Part shown: positions 53,622 to 62,973 of the stretch, piece by piece
Numbering within the stretch: position 1 is the stretch's first letter
Layout: each line of letters opens with the position of its first letter
Translations under genes and position numbers: made by a program
Assembly (NCBI RefSeq): GCF_000800015.1
Contig: NZ_JUGR01000001.1
Coordinates: 62,001 to 126,000 of the forward strand
Length of the DNA stretch: 64,000 nt
From: Terriglobus sp. TAA 43
GTDB taxonomy: Bacteria; Acidobacteriota; Terriglobia; Terriglobales; Acidobacteriaceae
Reading direction: 5' to 3'
The notes under the pieces: generated by a model
What the model saw: only the letters and a program-made list of their open reading frames with translations
Databases searched by the model: none
Told to the model about the DNA's origin: nothing

Positions 53622-53831
53622 AGGAGCTCCGTTGGAATTCATTACTCATAGCTACGGAAACAAGGGTAATTTTGCCGAGATTTTCTTCGTTATTTTTACG
53701 CCTCGTTGCAGGGCGAGTTAATCCTCCACGAGCCCTAGGTCCACGGGTATCTCCGGCTTAGTCCTTCATGATGAATGGGATGGGGATATGCGAAGTGAAG
53801 CTACGCAAAGTAAACGGGCGATGAACGCGAC

Positions 53832-53860
53832 TTGACCAAACTGCGCAACCGGACTATATT
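53832..53860 (+). promoter_or_regulatory. Sigma-70-type promoter of initiator tRNA
   Basis: TTGACC (-35, 53832-53837) and TATATT (-10, 53855-53860) are separated by exactly 17 bases. The -10 box ends six bases before the first tRNA base. Confidence 0.85.
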
Positions 53861-53866
53861 CATAAG

Positions 53867-54256
<390 letters not shown>

Positions 54257-57200
54257 TCAGAAGGAATATCTGAGCGCGAACTGCATTGATCGAGGACTGT
54301 TGGTTTGAGATGTTGCTACGCCCAACGTTGGTGAGGTGATGCCGCCTCCTCCTGTGCTGAAGAGTGGATGGTTGAACAGGTTAAACGCCTCAGCACGGAA
54401 CTGAAGCTGGTGTTCTCCAATGATCTGGAAGTTCTTGATGACGGAAAGATTCGTTTGGAAAATCCAGGGCTGCCAACCTACAGAACGCGTGGTGCCATAC
54501 TGGCCGGCGGCAGGTTGTGCGAAGCATGCGGGGTTGAAGATGTTGAATCGTGTGCGATGGAATCCCTGCATGGGATTGCAAGTGAGATTCGCGTAAACGG
54601 AATGGTAAGGACTGGTATCCGCGTTATTGTTTGCGGTTACGGTGATCGGTTGGCCCGAGGCCAAGTACTGGAGGCCCGCAAGCTCCCAACCGCCAATGAT
54701 CATGCGGTTGATGATGTTGTCTGAGTTCAGGAAGCTTTTGCCGGGACCGAAGGGAAGGTAATAGATCGGGCTGATGTCGATGTCGTTTTTGCGGTTGAAG
54801 CTGGCAGGACCATAGGTCAGTTCTGGATGGTAGATCGACTGAATGTCGCTGTTGTCGCCATCGATGCTGTTCAACGCCTTTTGGAACGTATAAGCGACCA
54901 GAAGCTGGAAGTCTCTGGAAAGTCTCCGGTCGAGCTTCACCCCTAACGCATGGTAGTTCGCGCTGTAGGCATTGAGTTGGCCGTCGATGGGACCGCCGCT
55001 GGGATAGGGACGGACGTCGAGTTTGCCGGACGTATTTCCTGCAGAGAGCGCTATTGGCTGGTTCAAGTCAGCGCGTGCAGACTGGTGACGAGTCACGTTG
55101 CCGAGGTACTGCACCGTGAGCATCGTGCTACTTCCAAGCGTTCGTTCGACGTTCAGGTTCCATTGTTGGGTGGATGTGTCCTTGAGCGTGGGAGTGATGG
55201 AGTAACCGCCCTGGCCCGGTACCGACGGTGGGTTGGCGATGAATAAATTCTGAATGTTCACCGGCGACTGAATGTTCAGGCTGTAGCTCTGTGCCACCAC
55301 GTTGGGGGAGTAGAGCAGCATGAACTGCAAGTTGTTGTAGAGGATGGGCGCGTAGTAAATGCCATAACCACCGCGGATGGCAGTGTGATCTGAGGCCTTG
55401 TACGAGAAGCCCACGCGCGGTCCCCAGTCGTTATAGTTTGCGTTCCATGCACCGGAGCGATTGGAGTTTGTTGCAAGCAAATAGAGCGCGCCGCGGCCGT
55501 TCTTGTCCGTGGGCGGGTTGATGTAGTCGTAGCGCAGACCGAAGTTCAGCGTCAGGCGCTGTGAAGCTCGCCAATCATCCTGAACAAATCCGGAGACGTC
55601 GAATTCGCGGAACGCCCCGGCGGAGTTGCCAGTCAGACCGCTGCCTCTGACAGGGAATCCGAGTTCGAGATCGGCTAACGCATTGCCCTGATCCGATGCG
55701 CTGCGCTTGCCAGCGACGTACTGTGATGTTGCTGTTCCATCGAAGGTGTAGTTGCCATTGTTCGTGACGACCCAATCGCCATTGAACTGAACACGGATGA
55801 ATTCGCCACCGAAGCTGATGGTGTGATTCCCGTGTGTCCAGGTCACTTGATCCGTGAACTGGTACCGGTTCTGGATAGCGCCCTGCGGAGAGTAAGGGTC
55901 GCCGAGCGAGGTGTAGTTTGATACTGCAATCGCGGGCGGTGTTGATTGCTCCAGTAGAGGATTGAGATTGTTCAATCCGTAGAAGGCGGCGTAGTTTTTT
56001 GCACCTGTTCCTTGTTGTGTGCGGAACAGATTGCTGCGGTTGTAGCCGACTCTGAACGCGTTAACGATGCGGTCGTTGAAGATCTGCGTGTCAGTGATGG
56101 AAGCGTTCGTACCTGTGAGGGGAACACTGATACCGAACAGGCCGGGAGTGATGGTGGTTCCGCCGCCTGAGTGGCTGTTACGAGCGACCGTGCCGAAGAG
56201 TTGGTTCTTCGGCGAGATGTTCCAGTCGCCTCGAGCAAGGTACTCGTCATAGTTGCTGCTTGACGGGAGATTGATCCGATAGTTGATGTTGTTCACGAGC
56301 GGTGCGTTCGGCAGCGGATAGTTTTGCAGCCATTGTTGCGCGAACGCGCTGATCGCAGGAATCCTGTTACCCGGAAATGGGTTGGAGGTGCCGGTTGCCG
56401 CGTTGTAGGTGGAGGGATCGTAAATGGTTGGATCCGCCGAGAAGTCTCCGCCACGTTCTGCCAACGTGGGAACGCGATTCTGTGAGAGGCCCGAGGAGTG
56501 GCTGCGCAGACCGGAGTAGTCGAAGAAGCCGAAGATCTTGTTGCGATAGATGGGGCCACCGATGTTGCCGCCGAAGAGGTTGTAGCGCAGTGGTGCTTTG
56601 GTGGTCGCAAACCAGTTCTTTGCGTTCGCTGCGTCGTTCTGCAGGAAGTCGTACACGGTGCCATGGAATTTGTTGGAACCGCTCTTCGTGATGACGTTGA
56701 CGACGGCGGGTTGCCGGAAGATGGCAGGAGCGTTGCTGTAAAGCGTGTTGACTTCTTTCGCCGCTTCTACGGACGCAAGGATGTTTGCCGTTTGTGTCAG
56801 AAGGTTGGTGTTATCGATACCGTCCTGAAGAAACTGCGTCTGGTTCGGACCCAAACCGGAGAGGATGACCGCGTTGCTTGTCTGGCTGTAGAAGCTCTGG
56901 TCACCGGCTGATGTGGAAGCGTCTGTGCCTGCCTGGGAAGCTGGCCCCAGCGTTGCGATGCTGAGAATGCTGCGTCCACCATTGGGAAGTGTGGTTAACT
57001 GCACGCTGTCTACGGACGTAGCCAACTCATGGCTGTCTGTTTGCAGAGCGACCGATCCTGAGGAACTGGTTACAGTGACCTCGTCCGAAACGTTGCCAAC
57101 CTTCAGGTGAACGTCCAGGTTGAGGCCGCCGAGAGTCAGCGAGGCCGGAAGCACCGTTTTGGAGAAGCCTTGCACGGCGACCGTTACGCGGTACGAGCCG

Positions 57201-57526
57201 ACAGTTAACGAGGGTGCAGTATAGAAGCCGTTCGCGTCTGTCGTGACCACTCGTGTCGCCGTGGTTTCCACGTTCTGAATGCTGACAGGAACGTTTGGCA
57301 TCGCAGCGCCCGAGGCGTCCGTTACGGCTCCTGAGAGGGTGGCGAGGTTTGTCTGTGCGTATGCCTGTCGCTGGGGAATTACCAGAACGCATGCTGAAAC
57401 CAGAGTTGGAAAAACAAAGCCGGCAAGTGTCGCCACTCTTCGCCGTTCCGCACACCGCATCTGTGCCGTTTTCTTTTCGCCGTCCGCTACCGGCCGCATC
57501 ACTTCCGAAATGAACCAGGGTCGCAT
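54257..57526 (-). CDS. TonB-dependent outer-membrane receptor (Oar-like)
   Basis: A 1089-residue receptor. ATG 57526 is chosen because GGAGGT lies five bases upstream. The signal ends near AYA. A carboxypeptidase-regulatory-like domain follows (about 60-150: LSGAVTDASGAAMPNV), then a plug domain and a 22-strand-type barrel, ending with the terminal aromatic (ALRYSF). No TonB box can be confirmed. The architecture is the acidobacterial Oar/SusC-like form, probably importing an oligosaccharide or peptide. It follows, on the same strand, a membrane-anchored regulator gene. Confidence 0.93.
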   Translation of the reverse strand: MRPWFISEVMRPVADGEKKTAQMRCAERRRVATLAGFVFPTLVSACVLVIPQRQAYAQTNLATLSGAVTDASGAAMPNVPVSIQNVETTATRVVTTDANGFYTAPSLTVGSYRVTVAVQGFSKTVLPASLTLGGLNLDVHLKVGNVSDEVTVTSSSGSVALQTDSHELATSVDSVQLTTLPNGGRSILSIATLGPASQAGTDASTSAGDQSFYSQTSNAVILSGLGPNQTQFLQDGIDNTNLLTQTANILASVEAAKEVNTLYSNAPAIFRQPAVVNVITKSGSNKFHGTVYDFLQNDAANAKNWFATTKAPLRYNLFGGNIGGPIYRNKIFGFFDYSGLRSHSSGLSQNRVPTLAERGGDFSADPTIYDPSTYNAATGTSNPFPGNRIPAISAFAQQWLQNYPLPNAPLVNNINYRINLPSSSNYDEYLARGDWNISPKNQLFGTVARNSHSGGGTTITPGLFGISVPLTGTNASITDTQIFNDRIVNAFRVGYNRSNLFRTQQGTGAKNYAAFYGLNNLNPLLEQSTPPAIAVSNYTSLGDPYSPQGAIQNRYQFTDQVTWTHGNHTISFGGEFIRVQFNGDWVVTNNGNYTFDGTATSQYVAGKRSASDQGNALADLELGFPVRGSGLTGNSAGAFREFDVSGFVQDDWRASQRLTLNFGLRYDYINPPTDKNGRGALYLLATNSNRSGAWNANYNDWGPRVGFSYKASDHTAIRGGYGIYYAPILYNNLQFMLLYSPNVVAQSYSLNIQSPVNIQNLFIANPPSVPGQGGYSITPTLKDTSTQQWNLNVERTLGSSTMLTVQYLGNVTRHQSARADLNQPIALSAGNTSGKLDVRPYPSGGPIDGQLNAYSANYHALGVKLDRRLSRDFQLLVAYTFQKALNSIDGDNSDIQSIYHPELTYGPASFNRKNDIDISPIYYLPFGPGKSFLNSDNIINRMIIGGWELAGLQYLASGQPITVTANNNADTSPYHSVYANLTCNPMQGFHRTRFNIFNPACFAQPAAGQYGTTRSVGWQPWIFQTNLSVIKNFQIIGEHQLQFRAEAFNLFNHPLFSTGGGGITSPTLGVATSQTNSPRSMQFALRYSF

Positions 57527-57776
57527 CTTTACCTCCAAATCACAGCAACTGTGAAAGACCTTTTTTATTGCTTCGGCAAGCTCTAAGGTCCGTCTGAATC
57601 GACTGTCAATGTTCAGGAGGTGTGGTGTAGGTACGGTGCTGTACGGACGTGTTCCCTATGTTCGTCAGTACCTTACGAGGTGAGGCGTGCTCCGCCGTTA
57701 CGGCAAGCTTCGGCCATTCGCGGAGGTGAAATTACGTTTTGAAGCAGAAGCAGCCCAGTGTCAGAGACGGCGACAG

Positions 57777-59144
57777 CTACCAGACTTTGCTGGCAATGAC
57801 CTGGACTGAGGTGGGGGCGCAGTTCACCAGCGAGGTGTGGAGGACGAGTTCGATGTTCTTGCTCAGAAGGTCTGACTTGGGAATGCCGGATAGCGCCTTC
57901 ATCTGTACGGGATCGGTGACGAAGTCCGCAACCGCATGTGTTCCGCAGGTGGAAAGGCCGGCAATGGCCAGGACCGGCGCTCCAGCTTTCGAGTCCATCA
58001 CGCGGAATACAAGAGCGTAGTCATCCATCATCCGAGGCGTCATTTCTGCTTTCAGTGGGTTATGCCAGCGCCGGTGAGCGCCCGCGCGTTCGCGGATTCC
58101 AAAGCCCCGGTCGAAATAAAACGGAAGACTCTCATTCATGACCCGTGTCCAGTAGTTGTCGAAGGATCCGATCAAGATGAGCGGCGACCCTTTCAGGTCC
58201 ATGTAAGGGAGATCTGGACCTGATCGCATCACCGGAGTCCGGTTGTACTTGCTTAGAAATGCGGAGACTCGGATATCGGCGTACACCGAACCGGTGAGCA
58301 TACCTTCGCCATACGAGAAGACCTGATTCGGCCCCATCTTCGGCAAATCTGCCGTGGGAGGTTCCGGTACGCGTATCGGCCAGTAAAGGTCTGCGGGGGA
58401 TGAAGCTTCGTCAGCCGGCGATTCGGGTTCATAGACAGGCATTGTCCCCGTGTAGATATAGACGGGCTGCTTGCCCTTTATGATCGGAGTCCACAGCGCA
58501 TCCATTTCCTGCTGTTGGGGCCGTAGGAAGAACCACCATGCTCCCACTAGAACTATGGCAAGCACCGCTGCGATGGACGCCACCTGAAAGGCTAGTTTTC
58601 TCCTGGAAGTGGAGGGGACAGCCGTCGCGGAATCCGACTGCGGGACTATATGCTGTGGTGTTTCGATTGCCGGGACGATGTTCGTGATCACCGGAATGGA
58701 CATGGAGGCGGGTTTCGTCCCGTCGTGAACCGACTGCGAGCGCTTACCCTTCGTGACCGGCCGGGATACGAATGCGGGACGATAGGTTCCGTTTGGGATC
58801 ACAATCTGGATGGGGGACTGCTCTGCAGTTGCACCCTCGTAATACTGAGCAAGTCGTTTCCTGAGAAGGCCCATTCGGGAACGAACGATTGGATCTTCGG
58901 TCGTGTCGTAATCGGGGCGGCGGCCGAAGACGTAGATCCCAATCATCCTCTCCTTAAGGGTTTCGTCATTCCCCTTAATCGTCTCTTCGACTACGTATCG
59001 CAAGAGGGTCTGCAACTGCTGGCTGTCTTTGAAACGCGTGCTGCGGAGGATCTGATCTAACGTTTCCGCAATCTGTTCAGAGGAGTGATGAACTTCGCCC
59101 TGCGACCGTTCGCAGGTGGCTTCGATCTCGTTTATGGCAAGCAT
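57777..59144 (-). CDS. Membrane-anchored winged-helix-like regulator
   Basis: A 455-residue protein. Residues 25-125 form a domain of the kind found in acidobacterial regulators (LRYVVEETIKG, LKERMIGIYVFGRRPDYD, EDPIVRSRMGLLRKRLAQYY, IPNGTYRPAF). One membrane helix follows (about 185-207), then a periplasmic part of about 250 residues. The layout recalls ToxR/CadC one-component regulators. It ends 250 bases upstream of the TonB receptor and is co-oriented with it, so it may control receptor synthesis (inference). Confidence 0.75.
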   Translation of the reverse strand: MLAINEIEATCERSQGEVHHSSEQIAETLDQILRSTRFKDSQQLQTLLRYVVEETIKGNDETLKERMIGIYVFGRRPDYDTTEDPIVRSRMGLLRKRLAQYYEGATAEQSPIQIVIPNGTYRPAFVSRPVTKGKRSQSVHDGTKPASMSIPVITNIVPAIETPQHIVPQSDSATAVPSTSRRKLAFQVASIAAVLAIVLVGAWWFFLRPQQQEMDALWTPIIKGKQPVYIYTGTMPVYEPESPADEASSPADLYWPIRVPEPPTADLPKMGPNQVFSYGEGMLTGSVYADIRVSAFLSKYNRTPVMRSGPDLPYMDLKGSPLILIGSFDNYWTRVMNESLPFYFDRGFGIRERAGAHRRWHNPLKAEMTPRMMDDYALVFRVMDSKAGAPVLAIAGLSTCGTHAVADFVTDPVQMKALSGIPKSDLLSKNIELVLHTSLVNCAPTSVQVIASKVW

Positions 59145-59439
59145 CGCTTCACCTCGAATTCCGTCTATTTCTCGGCAGCCACCGGAAGACGTTGAATCGT
59201 TTCAGAGGAGCCATGATACAGCACCGCACCTGCACTGTTCCGGCAGGACGTTGACAGCATGAAGGTGCCTGTCTGAGGGTGGGAGTGGCTACAGGGCGAA
59301 ACAAAACTGCCACAGTGTGCGGTGAAAGGTTTCTATTTCATCCTTGCCCTCCTCAGCCGGGCAGGAGGGAATTCGACACACATCCCGTGACACCAGCTAT
59401 TGAAACGAATCAATCAGAAGCGCCAAACGAAGGAGTTTT

Positions 59440-60654
59440 GTGCATCGTCGGGAATTCATCACCACGGCTGGCGCCACGCTGTTGCATGGAGGATTGATGG
59501 GAACTCCAGCCGCCATAACGCCACCAAAGACGGATGCTTGCATCACCGCGGCGTACTACTTCGGAAATTTCCATGTAGACCCTCGGAATGAGGAGGCTCA
59601 CGGCAAGGGATGGACGGAATGGAACCTGGTCAAAGCTGCCACGCCGCGGTTCGCTGGTCATCATCAGCCAAAAGTGCCGCAGTGGGGCTACGCTGACGAG
59701 TCCACCCCGGAGGCCTTCCGACAAAAGATTGATGCAGCAAGCCAACATGGTGTCGACGCTCTGCTCTTCGACTGGTACTGGTATGAGGATGGGCCGTTCC
59801 TCAATGGCGCGTTGGATAAGGGCTATCTGATGGCCCCAAACAACCGCGATGTTCAGTTTGCGCTGATGTGGGCCAATCATGATTGGATCGATCTGCATCC
59901 AGCCAAGCTGGACAGTCTCGGCAAGGTCCAGTTTCGCGGTGGGATTTCACGCAAAGCCTTCGACAGGATGTGCGATCGTGTCGTCCAACTGTTCCAGCAT
60001 CCCTCATACCTCAAGCTGGATGGCGAGCCTTATTTTTCTATCTACGAACTCTTTCGATTTATCGAAGGTATGGGGGGTGTCTCACAGGCGGCACTTGCAC
60101 TGGATGCTCTCCGCCAAAAGGCGCGTGCTGCAGGTTTTCCCGGCGTCCACATCAATGCAGTGACGTGGGGTGTGAAGCTTCTGCCGGGCGAAACGGAAGT
60201 ACACAATCTGCCACAACTCCTGAAGCAATTGCGAATCGACAGCACCACGTCTTACGTATGGATTCACCACGCCCAGCTTTCAAAAGAATTCCAAACGGAA
60301 TATGAAGACGTGCGGCGGCAGTATGAGAAGTACCGCGACAATGCCTCTGACGACTTGGGTTGTATGTACTTTCCGAATGTAACGGTCGGCTGGGATGCCT
60401 CGCCTCGCACATGCCAGACCGATAATTTTCGTGTGAGCGGCTACCCCTTTACATCGGTAGTCGTAAACAACTCTCCGCAGGCCTTTGAAGATTCTCTCCG
60501 TTCAGCTAAGAAATTTGCTGTGGAGCATCTGCCCGCAGGCAAGCGGTTGGTCACGCTCAATTCATGGAACGAGTGGACGGAGGGTAGTTATCTGGAGCCT
60601 GACATGGACCACGGGACTGCTTATCTGGATGCCGTCCATAATGTATTCGGATAA
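59440..60654 (+). CDS. GH99-like (WbsX-type) glycosyl-hydrolase-fold protein
   Basis: A 404-residue exported protein. The GTG start at 59440 is supported by AAGGAG nine bases upstream and gives a Tat-like leader (HRREFITTAGA). The body fits the GH99-like/WbsX family: ITAAYYFGNFHVDP, HGVDALLFDWYWYEDGP, FALMWANHDW, YFSIYELFRFIEGMGG, and the C-terminal NSWNEWTEGSYLEPD. GH99 enzymes act on alpha-mannosides, and WbsX proteins occur in polysaccharide loci. It is divergent from the regulator and TonB receptor, which suggests a carbohydrate-use neighbourhood. Confidence 0.85.
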   Translation: MHRREFITTAGATLLHGGLMGTPAAITPPKTDACITAAYYFGNFHVDPRNEEAHGKGWTEWNLVKAATPRFAGHHQPKVPQWGYADESTPEAFRQKIDAASQHGVDALLFDWYWYEDGPFLNGALDKGYLMAPNNRDVQFALMWANHDWIDLHPAKLDSLGKVQFRGGISRKAFDRMCDRVVQLFQHPSYLKLDGEPYFSIYELFRFIEGMGGVSQAALALDALRQKARAAGFPGVHINAVTWGVKLLPGETEVHNLPQLLKQLRIDSTTSYVWIHHAQLSKEFQTEYEDVRRQYEKYRDNASDDLGCMYFPNVTVGWDASPRTCQTDNFRVSGYPFTSVVVNNSPQAFEDSLRSAKKFAVEHLPAGKRLVTLNSWNEWTEGSYLEPDMDHGTAYLDAVHNVFG

Positions 60655-60738
60655 GCCTGATCCATGCCGCCGCCCTAGCATTTCCTAATTGGGGTTAGAG
60701 CATTTCTATAGTGGCGATGGACTGTTCAGCGTCGAAGA

Positions 60739-61218
60739 TCACTTTGCCTTCCGATACACTCCGACGTTCGTTACGGCGTTTCCAGCGGAGTCGTAGGAGA
60801 CGGTTGTGATGGTCATGGTGTGGTCGTGATCTGACAGGACTCGTTGGCTTGTCGCCGCGATTTGGAATGCGTTGCGGTAGGTTGCAATCACCGCATCGCC
60901 TTTGCGCTGCAAGCTTACGGGTAGCAGGATGCCTTTGCTGCCGGTCACGATGGCTGGTTTGCCATCGTAATCGGCTGTGTACTCCACGTCGAATGCTTCA
61001 CCTACTGCTGGTTCGGTATGCGACTGGTAGTGGACGCCGCGCTGTGCCTGCGTCATCTCGATGGTCATGGACTTGGGACATGTTTTTGCTGCGTAATGAG
61101 ACGTGCGCACATCTAATACCCATCGGCCTAAGAATGGGTCCGCAGTGGTGCTTGCGCCCCAGAGGTAAGCAGGAAAGAGGGCGATGCAGAACGGAATAAT
61201 TGTGCGCAGCGTCTTCAT
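60739..61218 (-). CDS. Small secreted beta-rich hypothetical protein
   Basis: A 159-residue protein with a signal peptide (IIPFCIALFPAYLWGAS) and a mature, beta-strand-rich part (DPFLGRWVLDVRTSHY, TIEMTQAQRGVHYQSH, DVEYTADYDGKP, VIATYRNAFQIAATS). The start of the mature part recalls lipocalin-like secreted proteins of Acidobacteria, but I do not recognise a named family. It lies 27 bases after the di-heme oxidoreductase and is probably co-transcribed. Confidence 0.7.
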   Translation of the reverse strand: MKTLRTIIPFCIALFPAYLWGASTTADPFLGRWVLDVRTSHYAAKTCPKSMTIEMTQAQRGVHYQSHTEPAVGEAFDVEYTADYDGKPAIVTGSKGILLPVSLQRKGDAVIATYRNAFQIAATSQRVLSDHDHTMTITTVSYDSAGNAVTNVGVYRKAK

Positions 61219-61245
61219 TCGGTAAGAGTCCCAACTCTGCTGCCG

Positions 61246-62775
61246 TTAAAGCGACCGAAGAAATTCGAGGATGGATTGTTTATCGATTTCTGACAGTCGA
61301 TTGAATCGGCTCACGGTGGCGTTCGCCTCTGAGAATCCATACTTCTGCGAGTCGCGATCCTTGGCGGGGTTGTCGCCGCCGTCGAAGCCGGGAAACGAGA
61401 AGTGATCCTGGATGGCGGTCATCAGGTCTGACGTTCGACCGTCGTGCAGGAAGTAGATGCGCTGTCCAAGGCCCCACAGAGGCGTTGTGCGGAATTCGTC
61501 GGGGCCGGCATCACCCTGCACTACGTTGTCAGCTAGCGTGGCGCCCATGTGATGGATTAGGAGATCGGAATAGAGGTTGACCGTTTGACCACGTAACGCC
61601 ACGGTCTTTGCTCCTACCTCGTCCCACTGTCCTGCGGGGTTTGCCGTGCCGGGTGTCTTCATGGAAGGCGTATGGCAGAACGCGCAGCCCACCTCTGCAA
61701 ATAGCTCCTTGCCGCGTCGGGCTGAAGCTGACATAGGCGCAGGCTGCGGGGCATCCACGAAGCGCATGAACTCCGTAAACATCAGCCATGCTGGCATGAT
61801 TTTCAGCGGATTGTCGTACGACAGAGAGTCGGTCCGAGGCACATCGAATGGTTGATACGCCTTATTGCATTCCGGGTTCTCGTTGCGACTGGTGGGGAAA
61901 AGGTCATTACTGATGCCCATCTCAACGTTGTAGGCTTCGCCAGCGAAGACCGTGAGAGATGCGTTTTGTGCTTTCCAGCCGAAGCGGCTGATGGTGCCTG
62001 TATTGGGATTGATGTTGGGACGGCCTTCAATACCCAGCGCTCGTTTCTGGTCTCGGTCGGCGCGCATGTTGTCGCGAATCTCGGAGTCCTGAATGGATTC
62101 GATCAGGCCCAGACCAAAGAGTTGCAGCGGGATGCGATAGGCCAGGTTGCGCTCACGCAACTCCTTTTCAAAATCGGGCTGCTCCACACGGCAGGATGCA
62201 GGTACGTCAGAACGGCCGGCGACGGTGAACAGGCTATGGACACCACCATCTCGCTTTCCGTTCTTGTCGAACTTGAAACGGACCTCGCGGAAGGCTCCAT
62301 TGCGCTCTTCGAAGCTGGGAATCTTGTTGTGGGCTCCCATTCTGTTTGCAACTTCGTATGCAGCATTGGCGCGAGTAGCGCTGCCGCCGATGGTCGGTTG
62401 GAAATGGCAGGTGAAGCACTGGTCTGCATTGAACACAGGACCCATGCCCGCGGAATTGATGAGCTTCTTCGGCGAGAACGGATTCTGTGGATCCGGATCG
62501 ATGGGGGAGACACCCTGCGGCTGTTGCACACAGGTGTCGCAGGTGCCTTCCAGCTCTGAAACGCGCAGCAGGCTCTCGGTGAACAGAGCGATCTCATTCG
62601 CATTCAGGTTCGGCACCGGACTGGGGATGGTGCTCTTGGGATTGGGCCGTGGGCCGGGATCACGCGCACGCATCCACGGTGGGCCAAACTGCTGCGCAGT
62701 GGCTGTCTGAGCGATCAGAACGAGAAATAACGAAAGCAGAGTCAACCGACGGAGGCAGTAGGGGAAAGGCTTCAA
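61246..62775 (-). CDS. Di-heme oxidoreductase (DUF1111) cytochrome c
   Basis: A 509-residue periplasmic protein with a signal (LTLLSLFLVLIAQTATA) and two clear CXXCH heme sites, CFTCH (120-124) and CAFCH near residue 373. The pattern (GVSPIDPDPQNPF, NADQCFTCHFQPTIGG, PLWGLGQRIYFLHDGRTSDL, and a C-terminal EIDKQSILEFLRSL) matches the di-heme oxidoredictase family, related to MauG/CcP-type enzymes. A third CDTC motif (79-82) lacks the histidine and is not a heme site. The electron acceptor is not evident. Confidence 0.9.
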   Translation of the reverse strand: MKPFPYCLRRLTLLSLFLVLIAQTATAQQFGPPWMRARDPGPRPNPKSTIPSPVPNLNANEIALFTESLLRVSELEGTCDTCVQQPQGVSPIDPDPQNPFSPKKLINSAGMGPVFNADQCFTCHFQPTIGGSATRANAAYEVANRMGAHNKIPSFEERNGAFREVRFKFDKNGKRDGGVHSLFTVAGRSDVPASCRVEQPDFEKELRERNLAYRIPLQLFGLGLIESIQDSEIRDNMRADRDQKRALGIEGRPNINPNTGTISRFGWKAQNASLTVFAGEAYNVEMGISNDLFPTSRNENPECNKAYQPFDVPRTDSLSYDNPLKIMPAWLMFTEFMRFVDAPQPAPMSASARRGKELFAEVGCAFCHTPSMKTPGTANPAGQWDEVGAKTVALRGQTVNLYSDLLIHHMGATLADNVVQGDAGPDEFRTTPLWGLGQRIYFLHDGRTSDLMTAIQDHFSFPGFDGGDNPAKDRDSQKYGFSEANATVSRFNRLSEIDKQSILEFLRSL

Positions 62776-62973
62776 GGGGCAATCTCCTCAAGAACTCCCG
62801 AGAGGAACTGAACGAGCGCAGCCCAATAACGCAGAATCCCTGCGCCCGTTCACCATTCCATCGGGGGTGGGAGAACTATGCATTGGCGCGATGGCAAATG
62901 TGTCTTAGGAATGCGCTGTGTTTCTGTGATGGTTTTCTTAGGGTCTGTAAGTCTCTCAGACGTAGGAGCTTAG

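Noticed and set aside
57604-57609. Perfect -35 hexamer (TTGACA on the minus strand) before the TonB receptor
   Set aside because: No acceptable -10 hexamer lies at 16-18 bases, so a promoter could not be supported.
62061-62540. Third heme site (CDTC) in the di-heme oxidoreductase
   Set aside because: The motif lacks the histidine required for heme c attachment.
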